Shown here: positions 1 to 11,350 of the stretch, in pieces
How the letters are laid out: the number at the start of each line of letters is the position of its first letter
Numbering within the stretch: the first letter of the stretch is position 1
NCBI GenBank assembly: GCA_021464415.1
Contig: CM038466.1
Coordinates: 32,022,833-32,086,832, forward strand
Length of the DNA: 64,000 nucleotides
Reading direction: 5' to 3'
DNA from: Lonicera japonica
Lineage: Eukaryota > Streptophyta > Magnoliopsida > Dipsacales > Caprifoliaceae
Notes under the pieces: generated by a model
Seen by the model: only the letters and a program-made list of their open reading frames with translations
Database searches by the model: none
Told to the model about the DNA's origin: nothing
Position numbers and translations under genes: made by a program

Positions 1-1078
1 CCCAAAAACAGGGGCGCTTTTTTCACAAACGAAAACAAGACACAGGAATAAATTGTATTAGGGAAAAATTATTATTAATTTGGCTTATATGTGATTAATA
101 TAAGAAAAATTATTGCTTTTCTTGAATTAATAATAAGTTTATTCATTTTTTCCTACATGTTTCAAATTAATAGTTATTTTTTCTTACAACGTATTTAATC
201 AATATATCACACTTCACAACACGAATGAATTATATTAAGGAAAGAATATATTCTTAATATATCACTTTATTTTACACTCAACTAATATAATTCAATTTTT
301 ATATTAGATTCAACTCTTCTTTTTTTTTTTCAACCGGATAACTAAAAAATTGGTAGTAGCATAGTAAGAAACAAATCAAAACAAAGTGGGAAACTTCTGC
401 CAAACATGAATATTTGAAATGTATGTACAACCAAAGAGTTTAGCACTATCACAGAGTGTATGTACAAGTACAACCAATCTTATACTTCCATCAACAAAAA
501 ATTAAAGCCATCAAATTTTTTGCAAGACATTAGCATGGGACAAGTGAGAGTGAAAGAGGGTCAAAAGTAACAACGTAATTATGGATACATTCAAGAGTTC
601 CCAATGAAAAAAAAAATCAAATTACTATTGAGGATATTCGGTTTAGTTCGTGCTTGTAAATATAGAACACAAAACTATACCAAATCTATTTGATTTCGGC
701 ATTTTTTTTGGTTTGGTTTTTACAACACAGTTCGACTCAATTCAGTACAATCAATTGATTTTCCAGTTCAGCAAGTTAAAGGTCTGATCTAACCTTTTAT
801 TCCAAGTAAAAAAAACTTTATACGTATTGTTTGATTGAGTTTTTGTCTTTTGGACCCAAATATTTTTTATTGAAACTACCACCATTTAGAAATTCAAACT
901 GGAAAACTAACTTTGGCAAAGGCTAAGAATTCGAGGGATTCCCAAAAGGGAAGTTATGTATGTAATTTTTACACAATATTGACGGCAAAGTGTGACACTT
1001 GTGATAATTTGTATTTTAAGTGTGCGAAATGTTCTTACACTCTAAGAATTCAATTTCGGCTAAAGGCATTTGAGACAA
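1..1078. other. AT-rich spacer without recognised gene
   Basis: Very AT-rich sequence with homopolymer runs and no reading frame of note. I see no repeat terminus, RNA gene or coding similarity. Confidence 0.6.

Positions 1079-1138
<60 letters not shown>
1079..1138. repeat. (TAA)n microsatellite
   Basis: About 19 uninterrupted copies of the trinucleotide TAA. A similar tract lies at 16024-16089. Confidence 0.95.
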
Positions 1139-1454
1139 TGCACAACACTAATAATTTTCTGCTAGTATAGCTAGAATTTAAACAAAAAACACCATAGAAG
1201 TATAAATCTTTGAAATTCCAACATAATCATTTGTACCTTAATTTCACTGTAATGTTAATTAGGGGTGGAGATATTGGCACTCAAAAAACACTTGGTAACA
1301 CTCCCACTTTCATTCGGTTCTTCGCAACTGAGAAAGGTGTCCGTTACTTGATTCTTAAGGGCCGAGTATAAGACTATATACTCAATCTTTGACAACTGAG
1401 TAACGCATCATCAAGTTTATACTCGGTCCTTTACAACTGAGTAATATATACTTT

Positions 1455-1800
1455 CACTACACCAAAACTCGCTAACTGGCACGGCTCCACTCCGTGCCTC
1501 ACCACATTTGGCACGGTTCCGAGCCGTGCCAAATCTGGCCGAACCAATTTATTTGATACGGCTTGACACCATGCCAATTTACCGTGCCAAAGTTGAAACG
1601 GTTATAGCACGGCTATTTATTGTGCCAATCTACTGACACGTGTCATTTTGATGGTTGTCCACGTGTCATCGCGTATGATATAGTTGTAACATTAGTGGCA
1701 CTATGTAGGCACGGTTTTAGAACGGTTCATGGCACTGCCTAATATGTAGACATTAATTTAATAGCACAATTTTGGCACGGCTAATGATTGAAAATTGTAT
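1455..1800 (+). mobile_element. CACTA (En/Spm)-type transposon end
   Basis: The segment opens with CACTACACCAAAAC, the typical terminal inverted repeat of plant CACTA transposons. It is followed within 330 bp by about ten copies of a GGCACGG/CCGTGCC motif in both orientations, the usual subterminal array that binds the transposase. I found no matching opposite end (…TTTTGGTGTAGTG), so this is probably a lone or truncated end. The inner boundary is uncertain. Just upstream (1320-1440) is a second motif, repeated in the form CTTxxCAACTGAG, which may belong to the same or another element. Confidence 0.6.
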
Positions 1801-2323
1801 ATTATAGCTACTGATTTTTTTTTTCTGCTTTCCATATTTTTTTCCTATTGCAAAGTATTCAAATAGACAGCAAAAATCTATAAGACGTACATTTGTATCA
1901 CAACAAATACAATCACACTCAATTAAACTCAAAGCAACCACCATAACTAAGATAGCAAGAATATTATATTAGTTTCACAAAAAAAAAAGTCACTTGAGCA
2001 AATTATGTCGTCCTAAACTACAAGTTTGTATTACATTACATAATATTTTGAAGTTCACATCTGATTACATGTTTAGGACCAAAAAAAACCTCGAACCTTT
2101 AGTGCTTTAAGCTTTTCCACTACTAGTTAACAACCAACCCTTGCTACTTAATATATATATGTAAAAGGATATCCCAAAAAAATATTAATACCCTAAACTT
2201 TAGTTGAAGGCAAGAAGAATCTTGAACTTTAAGTATTCTAAGCTTTTCTATCATTAGTTAGCAATCACCCCTTGCTACTTTAGTATTTATACACCTGTAC
2301 AAAGGTCATATACTAAAAAAATA
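1801..2323. other. AT-rich spacer
   Basis: No gene is recognised. A loosely repeated stretch (about 2095-2160 and 2200-2290, both containing 'aagcttttc…ctactagttag'-like text followed by 'cccttgctactt') looks like an old local duplication. Confidence 0.4.
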
Positions 2324-3651
2324 TGTTAGAATGCAAAAACTATTTTATAGGAAACTAGAGTTTTAAAGTAAAACAAAGTTGAGATAAACTAAACTAAATT
2401 TACATTAAGTAAACATAAAGAAATCACAAGAATTAAGAGTACTTACTAATGTGTCTACGGTTCTCGATTCAACACACATGGATAACGTTCAATACTCTTA
2501 ACTATGCACGTATACGTGAATATCTATTCCATATAATCCATAATCAACCATGATATAAGCATTACCCGAAATCCCCTCTAGCTTAGTTCATTCCTTAAGC
2601 TACAATGGGTATGATGTGTATATGAGAGAACAAGGCTTATAGTATGGTAAGCAGTGATAATACATGATATATATATATATGATAATCTATCTATATGCAT
2701 CACTAATTTCACCTCGAACCAACCCATTCCACATAGACATCACAAACCTAGGTTTTTTTAATAAAAAATCCCCATTTTGAGTAGCAAATTCTAATACAAC
2801 AAAAATAATTTGAAATCAAGGGTTTAGTACTAGTGTTCCCACATCTATTGATGATAATCTGTAAGATTGAAAAAGCTTGGAGAAGCGTAGACACCTCAAA
2901 CACGAAACCCTAGCTTTTCCCTTAGAGCTCCAATGGAGGAACGAGGTGAAGAAGATGATGAATAGTGCTCGCTAGCCCTAAATCTTGTGTAGAAATGAAG
3001 ATCCTTCAAGAACCCTCAAGAATCTCCCACATTCTCTCTCTAGAACTCTCTAGAGTGTAGTGTATGTGTATGGCTCGAAAATGGTGATGTAGGGGTGTTA
3101 AATGGGTGAAAACGGGTTTAAAACGCTTAAAAACTCGCCAAGCCTGAACCATGATCAATAATGGGTCCCCATGATCGATCATGAACCCTTATGAAACCCC
3201 TATGGAGAACCATGATCGATCATGGTCTTCTATGATCGATCATGGAAGTCATTGCAGCAGCAAATGACTTTCTGAGCCCGAAATGGATCTCGAAATGGCC
3301 GAATCTCAACTCGGCCCAAACATGAAATTTGTAAAGGGGAAAGAAATGAAGACGTGGCAAAAAACGGGAGTCATTTGAACATCAGATGAAGAAGTCATGG
3401 CCTCTCCAATTTGGCTAAAAATCTACGAATTACAAAAAGTCGAAACACGCGATTTACACCTTGGTTTCAATCCGAACCACTCGAATAACGTAACAATTGT
3501 TACCTCAAACTTAATATGTCTACTATGACATTCTATAAGTATTAGGTCAAGTACGAAGGGCTTGGAATCTAATGCTCGCGCTCTAACGGAGATTAAGCCT
3601 TACTAGGCTTAAAAATAAATTAACGCGAAAAAAGGAACACGGGGCAATACA
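2324..3651 (-). mobile_element. Gypsy-type 3' LTR (LTR1)
   Basis: Read on the minus strand, the purine-rich tract CTTAAGGAGGGGGCAT (3652-3667) is followed at 3651 by TGTATTGCCCCGTG, the usual polypurine-tract/LTR start of plant Gypsy elements. The sequence 'TTTCGAGGACGGAATTC' just before it is a common Gypsy 3' end. The far end near 2324 (TGTTAG on the plus strand) is a guess. Almost no interior remains: about 80 bp to the right the sequence becomes the 5S-derived element. Text shared with LTR2 (for example 'tctctctctagaac(t/c)ctctagag') shows the two LTRs are related families. The LTR carries a self-complementary motif array at about 3150-3247. Confidence 0.6.
3150..3247. repeat. ATGATCGATCAT palindromic array in LTR1
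   Basis: Three exact or near copies of the palindrome ATGATCGATCAT with CC/GG flanks, plus a degenerate copy (ATGATCAATAATGG), spaced about 20-35 bp apart inside LTR1. It resembles in style the palindromic arrays in the LTRs at 8914-9170 and 13450-13640. Confidence 0.8.
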
Positions 3652-3734
3652 ATGCCCCCTCCTTAAGAATTCCGTCCTCGAAATTTAAATGGAGATAGGT
3701 ATGGAAAAAGAAATATACAGGATCCCCAAATTTG

Positions 3735-4111
3735 AACCCGCGTAGCGTCCGGCCGGGCCTCAGCCCCGGAACGTCTACCTTTACGGCTTTGTTTTTGGGA
3801 GCTCACGACTAGCTTCCTAGGGGGTCACCCATCCTGGGATTGCTTTGGCCCAAGCACGCTTAATTTCGGAGTTCTCATGGGATCCGAAGCCAGTGAGCCT
3901 CCCAAAAGGCCTTGTACTTAATTAGCGACCATTTCTTACTTATATGGGTCTCCAAGGATCCCCCATCTTCCGATGTGGGATGCCCCCTTTGAGCTACCAT
4001 TCCTCCACCCTAGGGAGTACTCCATCACTCGCAGGGCGTCACATCCTTCCCCCCAAGGGAATCGACGTCCTCGTCGACACACCGTACTCGGAGGGGTCCG
4101 CTCTGATACCA
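3735..4111 (-). mobile_element. Cassandra-like TRIM piece: LTR, PPT and PBS
   Basis: Minus-strand order from the right: primer-binding site TGGTATCAGAGC (4100-4111, complementary to initiator Met-tRNA), a short interior of about 40 bp, polypurine tract CCCTTGGGGGGAAGGA (4044-4059), then an LTR starting TGTGACGCCC at 4043. This LTR contains 'CATCCCACATCGG', a TATA-like ATATAAG, and then 5S-rRNA-derived sequence. This layout (tiny interior, 5S promoter in the LTR) is that of Cassandra TRIM elements, which carry no genes. The expected matching 5' LTR is absent; the primer site instead abuts LTR2. The left limit of the LTR is not clear. Confidence 0.65.
3797..3903 (-). repeat. 5S rRNA-derived sequence in an LTR
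   Basis: On the minus strand the segment reads with strong similarity to plant 5S rRNA: the stretch around GGATCCCATGAGAACTCCGA, AAGCGTGCTTGGGC and AGGATGGGTGACC is recognisable, covering the internal RNA polymerase III promoter region. The outer arms differ from true 5S rRNA and instead form GGGAGGCTCAC…GTGAGCTCCC, so this is an LTR component rather than a functional 5S gene. Confidence 0.8.
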
Positions 4112-4113
4112 TT

Positions 4114-6394
4114 TGTAAAATATCATAAAAGATAACTAGTTCATGATAATGCGTGCTCATGCATATGCAAGTTACCTCCCTTTGTGTCAATCCATTTTCG
4201 AATCTTGACGACGCATACCGATGAGAAACCAATCCAAGGTGGCCATATAAAATCCATTTACTCCAAGAGCATATAACATAATCATAGTTCCTGTCAACGA
4301 GAACTTGAACTGGAATCTCATCACAGAATCCATTGCCTCAAAGTGATATATCGTCGTCATACCCAGGAAGTGGAATAACAACCCGTCCATCTTCCACAGA
4401 AAAGAATCAAACCAATGGTGCATTGCCAATGCCTAGGTTCCCGGGTCTTTCACCAGTGGCTTATAGGCGACCAAACAATATCCCCCAGGGGTTTAGGGCT
4501 TTTCAACCCAAGGGCACCGGGCCCTACCTATTTTTCTATTCCGACAAGCACCATGAAAACATATATTCATTCATAATTCATATCACCATGGTTATCCATG
4601 ACCAAGTTCAATCATTTCCAAGAAATCAATCAACCAATCGTATTCGATAAGACAATATCAAGATATAAATAAAGTTGCTATGAATTGCCAGGAGAAATAA
4701 GCCTCCATATAGCCTCTGAGAAGATATATATATATATATATATAATGAAGCTTTCAGCATCATAATAAGAGATACATGTCCATTCAATAGGGCATATGGG
4801 AATTCGAGCTTGCCGAAGAATCTTCAAAAATGCGGTTGACACAATAGTGATGCATAACATGCATGCATGCATGCTCTTTATGACAACTAATAAGTAACAC
4901 ATGCCACTTAAACCTCATTCATCATGTATTCATGTTCCTTAGTATATATATAATCCATTTACAAATCCATTTGGATATCGCCAAGCATGTAAATCTAAGG
5001 AACATCAATCACAAGTCTATATTACATAAATGTTAAGTTCAAGTGGCATATCTTGTTCTAACTCATGCATCTTATATAAAATAGAAACTAAATATGCCAT
5101 ATAAACTCTATTCAATCCATGTCCATGTTCTTTAGTGTATACTAAATCCTTTACTAATCATTTTTGTGTCAAACCAACACATACACATCCAAAGAACATC
5201 CGTATGAACGGCTGACATGTAAATATAGAGCTTAGACGGCACATCTTGCTTCTATCCATGTATTTATAACCCAAATATTCATGAATAAGCTATTATAACA
5301 AACAAATCCTCAATCATGTTTCACATCATCCATTTATATCACATATAGGTTAATTAAACCACCGATTTCAATAATCGAGCAAGAACACAACATATGTGTA
5401 TAAACCTATTTGAAAACATATGAACAAGTTTATTAAGTTTCAAAAACCAAGAAAATACCCCTACCTCAATTTATGAGTGAGAAAGAAGAAATAAATTTGA
5501 TGCTTCAAGCCTTCCCCAAAGAATCCTCAAGCTAGAAGATGATGAGTAGTAAGCTAGGAGGTGTTTCAGATGTTTTTCGATGTTTAATCCTTCGATCGGG
5601 AGTGAAGATAGGTAAGGATTACTCATGAACATCTATATTTCTCTCTCTAGAACCCTCTAGAGTTTTGTGGAAGAGGCTGGTTCGAAAATGGTTGAAAAAT
5701 AGCTTAAAACGAGCTTCAACCGACTTTAAGTCGGTTGCTACAGTAACTCGCACAGATTTTTTGGTTCTGGAGCACTGTTTTTGTTTTGGCCATAACTTTT
5801 GACTCGGAACTCCGATTGAGGTGTTCTTTATGTCCACGGAAAGGTATTTCAAAGCTCTAAAACTTTCTAAGAGAAAGTTTTCCCAAATTATGGACACATT
5901 TTTTCCATAAATTAACCAAAAACAACGCTCTGCCAAAACGTTATTAAACAACTAGAATTTAGTGACGGGCCTACTTCGCGCCTTGTTTTGACCTACGAGG
6001 AGTGCGAATTAGCTTTTGGGCAAAACACGAAAGTTGTAGAATGCTATGAAATCTAGAAGTAGGAACTAACGGCAGTCAAATCGGATAAAAGATGAAAACG
6101 TTACGATAATCGAAAGTTGGCTAAAAACAAGAAAATCGCGTAGGATCAAAACTCATGATTTACAAACCAAAATTGATTCAGACCACCCGAATCACTAAAC
6201 GATCACTTACATGAGTGTAAAGAAATGTAATCCAACATAATAAGATGTATTAAAATACCACGAGACTCCATTACATGAAATTTCACCCCTCACTTGTATA
6301 AAGTTAACATTTAATCCTTATTCACTTCAACTAATATGATTAAAGTAAGCTATACTCAACCCAATTAATATACCTTGAAATACGGGGTATTACA
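4114..6394 (-). mobile_element. Gypsy-type LTR (LTR2), 2.28 kb
   Basis: Minus-strand ends are TGTAATACCCCGTATTTC (from 6394) and …ATATTTTACA (to 4114), a standard TG…CA LTR. A purine-rich tract AAGGTGGGG (from 6403 to 6395) lies directly before the start, as for a 3' LTR. A Met-tRNA primer site lies two bases after the end, as for a 5' LTR. No 5-bp duplication flanks it, so it is not a simple solo LTR. Inside, about 4915-5110 and 5115-5290 form a diverged tandem duplication, and an (AT)n tract lies at 4725-4744. The whole may be a recombinant between Gypsy and TRIM ends. Confidence 0.6.
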
Positions 6395-7200
6395 CCCCAC
6401 CTTAGGAGACTCGCCACAGTTAAGCAAGAATTAGAGTCGAATTCCAAAGCAAACGAGTGGAACGATCCTAGGGAATGTCAAGGAGATGGAACAACAATGC
6501 TCGAACTTCTAATGCACCATCGCAAGAATGATTCTACTCCCTCACGTGACATCCACAGTGAGGCACAGGATAAATCCTCAAGGCTAGGATACTATCACAT
6601 GACCTGAAACCCTGAAAAGGCCCAATCACAAGACATGGCCAATGATGACCCCCAAAACTATAGTCGGCAAAGAAACAACATGCTCTGGATGAGCTAGAAG
6701 ATACGAAACTCAATCTCAAACTCCAAAATGTAAGAGCTAATACATGTTAGGAATACAATTCCATGCGTATAATGATACTAAACCAAAATCGATACCGCTT
6801 TTACATAAATGAAAAATCATAACAACGAAGAAGGTCACACATTCTAATTTCCTATGAATCCAAACGCAATGGCACTCGAAAACAAATACAAAGATTACCA
6901 AACTCAGGATTCACGCATCGAAATCAAAGAACATAATCGATGAACATAAAGAATGGGACTGGCCATTAACATTGATAAAACCACATTTCACTTTTCGTTG
7001 GCGAAAGAAGACCGTTGATTTATAAATTAGTCATCCGCTGGCCAGGCGGCCGACTAAGATATAACTCGGCAGTCGTCCATTGCTAACTTGGTAGCGAAAC
7101 ATATCCTAAGTATAAAACACATTCTCAATGAAAATAAAGGATTCAAGAAAATATCAAGAACTCCAAATTTAATCATCAATGCAACAAGTCACCAAAACAA
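6395..7200 (-). other. Probable 3' non-coding interior of a Gypsy element
   Basis: The stretch between the LTR2 polypurine tract and the pararetroviral coding remnant has no sustained reading frame. By position it is the noncoding region upstream of a Gypsy 3' LTR (minus strand), but I recognise no domain, so assignment is by context only. Confidence 0.35.
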
Positions 7201-7204
7201 TCAA

Positions 7205-7998
7205 CGTGAGTAAAGTGAAGAAGGAAAGGAATACCTCTTCTCAAAGCAAATGCTATCGAGAGGCAAGCTCACACAAAAAAAAATATCTATATCACAGGCT
7301 CCACAATGCTTCCGCTGCGCTACTCTGATTAACTCTGGTGAGATACCAAAGAAAGACAATAGCTTGCTTGGGAAGACGGGATGGCTTGTCAATGTGGAAC
7401 AGCGAACAATATGGGTAGGAAGGGTGAAGGCGTAAACCACGAAACACTAGCCCATATTTTGTGAGTTTGATTTCCAAGAACTTTTGGATCATTTCTTTAT
7501 CATGAAGGCGTACTGCATAGTCACCAATTTTTTCACGGAGTTTTTCAGGTAAATAAGGGATAGCATCAAGGACTATTAAATTTGGGTTTGCTGCAAAAAT
7601 GGGGGAGGTCTGGATTGGATTCATTGTGCTGATTGGAGTAATTTAGGTAATTGAGAAGACACAAGGATATATGAGAGGTGGTTTATGTATATGAAAGGGC
7701 TTGCAATAGACTTGATTGGGTAGAGAAGCGATGTGGGATAAACTGGAAGGACGAGAGAAGAAGTCTGCTATGACATTGCCCTTTCCTTTAATATGCTTAA
7801 CATCAAACGACCATTGAGAGAACCATTCTGCCCAACGTAATAATTAGGAGTTCGGTATCATCTTCTGTTTGAATTAGATCATTCCTGGGAAGGAGGTCAT
7901 GTCCATTTCAATTTTGAAGTGATGACCAATCAAATTAAATTGGAACTTTTCTATTCCTCGACGAACAACAAGGATTTTTTTGAATGTCGAATGATAGT
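7205..7998 (-). pseudogene. Endogenous pararetrovirus A: RNase H end and polyprotein C-terminus
   Basis: Minus-strand translation gives the second half of a Caulimoviridae RNase H (YHSTFKKIL at about 7970, IGHHFKIEMDMTSFP, then in another frame RWAEWFSQWSFDVKHIKGK and ADFFSRP) followed by the polyprotein tail with FLWYLT near 7345. These are typical of pararetroviral pol rather than of Gypsy elements. Several stops and frame changes break it, for example right after SFPGMI at 7874. The first half of RNase H lies beyond 9276; the two are separated by the solo LTR at 7999-9275. It is an inactive genomic copy of an ancient virus. The genus is not certain; the motifs recall endogenous Florendovirus-type copies. 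Confidence 0.75.
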
Positions 7999-9275
7999 TG
8001 TGAGAATCCGCAAATGCGACCCCCGGGTTCTCGTTCCCGTTGGTGGGCGTCTGAAACATCGGAAAGGATACCGTTGTTTCATTTGCTTCTATGTGTTGAT
8101 AATTCATATCGGGAGTCCCTCTATCCTATTTTTAGATGCAAGAGGGTTCGTTCAGAGTCGCCAGTACGTTTTACGAGAAAACGGACAAAATGATTGCGTA
8201 AGAGGGAAGGCTACAGATAAGCCTTTCTTTACACGTTTGTCTACGAAACCAGGATTCTATAGGGTTCGGGAACTATATTACGGTTTGGGAAGGTGTTAAG
8301 CACCCATTCCGCCCTTTCGGTCTCTAGTGGTCTTATATGTTTTTTCTATGTTGGAAAACTTGGATGCTTTTACTGATATTCTACTGCTTTCTGGAAATAA
8401 CTAATGAAAACCTGATTTTCGAGCGCGTTAGGAATCTACCACAACTATGTCGCCACTTCGCTTACTAGGACGGGGATCGACCTGCCCGGTCAGGTCGCGG
8501 GGTGCGGGGCAGCGCCCCGTTAGAAAAATCGAGTTTTAAACAAGTCTGCAATAAAACTAATATACGAATATCTTATTTAATTACTAGAAGAGACTTTAGT
8601 TACCTTCCCGACGATATATATAAGAATAAGAGAGAGAAAATATAATACGGCAGAGAAGACCTCCGGCGAATATTAGCTTTTCCTCTTAGAAATATTTCCA
8701 GCGGTCTGACTCTAGAAGGTGGCACACCGGGTGCCAAGATTAGATCCGAGACTCTTGCGGAAATAAATGTTATCGCAGATGCTTCCGGAGAAGGCTTAAA
8801 GATTAGAAAATATGAGAGAGAATAAGGAATTTTAGTATAGAAATTGTGGCGAGAAGTTGCCGTCTAGAACCCATGGGGGTGTTGGCCTATTTATACTGCT
8901 CGGGAGAGATTGTCGCGCGACATTTCCTTAAAAAAGGAGAATGTCGCGCGACATTGTGATATGTCGCGCGACATACGGGAATGTCGCGCGACAAACGGCT
9001 GAAGTGATGGTTCTGACAGATTGATGTGTCAGAAAGTGGTTGGTCTGGTGCAGAGGGGGAATGTCGTGCGACATAGTGGAATTGTCGCGCGACATATCAG
9101 GGATTGTCGCGCGACAATGTGATATGTCGTGCGACAATCTCTCTAAAAAACAAGTTTGTCGGGCGACAAACCCTCCTAGTGTAGTACCGGGTCCTCGGGT
9201 GGGTCCCGGACCCAAAATAGTAGTTCTCGGAGGTCGTTAGGGTTCTTGCGGGGGTCACGGATCGGGGTGTCTACA
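7999..9275. mobile_element. Solo LTR (1,277 bp) with ATAGT target duplication
   Basis: The segment starts TGTGAGAATCC and ends GGTGTCTACA, with the direct repeat ATAGT on both sides (7994-7998 and 9276-9280). No interior or second LTR is present, so this is a solo LTR left by LTR-LTR recombination. It interrupts the RNase H region of pararetrovirus A. It shares a block ('tctacgaa…gtttgggaaggtgttaagcaccc'-like, 8230-8320) with the LTR at 12150-13842 and so belongs to the same broad Gypsy (Tat/Ogre-like) group; that kinship suggests its own transcription is on the minus strand (start TGTAGACACCCC). Confidence 0.85.
8914..9170. repeat. TGTCGCGCGACA palindromic array in solo LTR
   Basis: About eight copies of the 12-bp palindrome TGTCGCGCGACA (some with GT for GC, or GG) at irregular spacing of roughly 15-70 bp. 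They are unusually GC- and CpG-rich for this AT-rich window. Confidence 0.85.
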
Positions 9276-10350
9276 ATAGTGCATTTCAGTTGGCTTAAAT
9301 TTACCAGAGTTATATCCACACACATGACGTTTGCTGTTAATTTCTTCATGAAGGATAGCTGCCCAGTATTCATGACTTGCATCTGTTTGCAAAATTCTTG
9401 TGCCATTGGAGGGGATCTGCAATGGAGGGAAATCACCTGTGAGCTTCTTGAGTGCTCTGACATAGTCAGTATATAACTGTGACCAAGTTGGGGGAGACTT
9501 TCGCAGGAGGGTAACAGGAGGGGCAGTAAATTTAGAAACTTTTGGGATGAACTGTGAACTGTGACATATAATTTACTAGGCCAAAAAATTGCTGAATTTG
9601 AGTTACTTAGGTAAGAACATCCGGGAACTTCATGAGATCACTGGAAATATATTACTGGAGCTTGAATTTTCCATCGGATATTTGCATACCAAGAAAATCA
9701 ATTTCGGTAACACTGATCACCATTTTCTTTTCTGAAAGCGTTATACCATGCTCAAGGACAATTTGATGAAAATGATTCAGTAATTGTAAATGAGACTCAT
9801 GATCTGGGGAATATAGAAGGATGTTGTCAATATACACCAGGGCATTGGCAAGTAACGGTTAAAAGATTTGCATCATTGTTTTTTGGAAAACAGAGGGTGC
9901 GTTCTTCAATTCAAAAGGCATAACAGTCCATTGGACATGATGGCCTGGGATACAAAATGTAGCTTTGTGACGATCTTTTGGAGTGATTCTAAGTTGCCAA
10001 AATCCAACTTTGAGGTCGAACTTGGAGAAGACTTTTGCATGGGACAAGTGACTAAACATGGAGTGCTTTTGAGGAAGCGAAAACTTATCGTTGGCAAGGA
10101 AGCGATTTAAGGGCTAGTAATTAATAACCAACCTCATCTTTCCTCAAACTTGTTCAGAACGCTTATTGACGTAGAATGTCTCACATGCCCATGGGGAAGT
10201 AGTTGCTTCAATCAGATTTTTCTTTTGGAGGGAAGTAACTTCTTCAATGGCAAGAGCAAAATGTTCTAGGTTCATTCCAAAATGAGTAGCTCTAGTGGGG
10301 TTAACGTCTTCATTCATTTTGAAAGGGAGCTAAACGGAGTACTTGGGATT
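9276..10350 (-). pseudogene. Endogenous pararetrovirus A: reverse transcriptase and start of RNase H
   Basis: On the minus strand, recognisable pieces from right to left are: LIEATTSPWACE and FYVNKRSEQ (about 10150-10230), FSKFDLKVGFWQL and VMPFELKNAPSVFQK (9870-10040), the catalytic region YIDN at about 9825-9835 (family motif YxDD), IDFLGMQISDGKFKLQ (9652-9700), and the first RNase H motif with TDAS (about 9385). The order and wording are those of Caulimoviridae pol. The second catalytic Asp is Asn, and stops or frame changes separate the pieces, so the copy is dead. RNase H is interrupted after the TEMHY motif by the solo LTR. Confidence 0.85.
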
Positions 10351-10499
10351 TTTCCACAGAAGGCTTTAACATTTCAGCAAGAAATTTATGTGAGAGTCAG
10401 CACATGAGAGTGTGACAATGTTTTGCTTGAGAGTTTCAAAGGAAACATACTGAGAGAGTGGGCACTCAAGCTGAGGAGTATGTTGGAATTGATAGAGAT

Positions 10500-10900
10500 T
10501 ATTGGGAGATACCTATGGCAGTAAATAACTTTTGAATCTCAAACCATCGCTAGACCAACAGAGACCATCAAACTTGTGAAGTATATCAAAACCAATTAGT
10601 AAGTCTCGCTATGGTGACGGAGTTCCAAGGACTATATGGCGGACAAACAAGCTAGGGAAGATTTGAAGTTGAACGGCGTTACTGATCTTGTCAACCATAA
10701 GTATTTCACCATTTGCAACACAAAATCCGACAGAGCACTTTCGCCAATAAGACGATGGCAAAAGAGAGGGGTTCATCAGTGAGCGAGCTACACCCATATC
10801 AAAGAATGCAACAATGGGTCTAGGCTTCTCATAGGAATTCTTGATCAATTGGATTTGCCCTAGAGGAGTGGGAATAATAGCAAGTGACAAACATTCTCCA
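10500..10900 (-). pseudogene. Endogenous pararetrovirus A: aspartic protease
   Basis: An open stretch at 10609-10890 (minus) contains IVAFFDMGVARSLMNP, followed by ANGE and VLGT. This matches the retroviral-type aspartic protease that precedes reverse transcriptase in Caulimoviridae. The active-site triad, normally D-T/S-G, reads DMG (10792-10800). The region lies just upstream (in viral sense) of the reverse transcriptase, as expected in the viral polyprotein. Confidence 0.75.
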
Positions 10901-11099
10901 TCATAGACTTTAATAGTCTCAAGAGAAGAGATGGCTGGATAGCAAGTTTCAAATTCTGAGCTTATAATAGAACTAACACCTTCATCAGAGCTAGAGGATT
11001 CATCTGTTAGGAAATTTTCATGATAGTATCTGGGGAGGCTTTATCATCAAGGGACAACACAGATTCAACATCAGACTAACCAACATCTAGGACAAGTTT

Positions 11100-11350
11100 T
11101 TGAAAAAGCGCCATGAATTGTTCTTTCTTTGCAGCATTAGGATAGTTCCGAGCAAAATGGCCTTTTTTCTTGCCGAGGATCAGGTAGGTGTAACAGGCGG
11201 GTATAAAATGTAGGTGGTTGCGACTTTGGTACATCCTTGTCTAGCTTATTACGAAGCTTCTCGTTTTCCTCTCCCAGCTGTTCTAGGGATTGGGCAGTCT
11301 GTCCTTGTGAGGCTAGAATCGAGTCTAGCATTCTCTTAACTTCTGACACC
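11100..11350 (-). pseudogene. Endogenous pararetrovirus A: coat-protein zinc knuckle and coiled-coil
   Basis: The minus strand encodes a leucine/glutamate-rich segment (SQGQTAQSLEQLGEENEKL, about 11235-11310), then after a frame change a degenerate CCHC knuckle reading CYTYLILGKKKGHFARNYP (about 11140-11195), where the second and last Cys positions are Tyr and a few residues are inserted. It sits upstream of the protease, the place of the nucleocapsid knuckle in Caulimoviridae. Further viral sequence to the right is not recognised. Confidence 0.6.

Noticed and set aside
3797..3903. A genuine 5S rRNA gene
   Set aside because: Outer arms do not match 5S rRNA, it is a single copy, and it is embedded in an LTR with primer site and polypurine tract.
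4114..6394. LTR2 as a simple solo LTR
   Set aside because: The 5 bp on the two sides do not match, and it has both a polypurine tract before and a primer site after it.
8914..9170. Evenly recurring 12-bp motif that might suggest a CRISPR-like array
   Set aside because: The motif is a palindrome at irregular spacing inside a plant LTR with target duplication; spacers are not uniform and the genome is a plant's.
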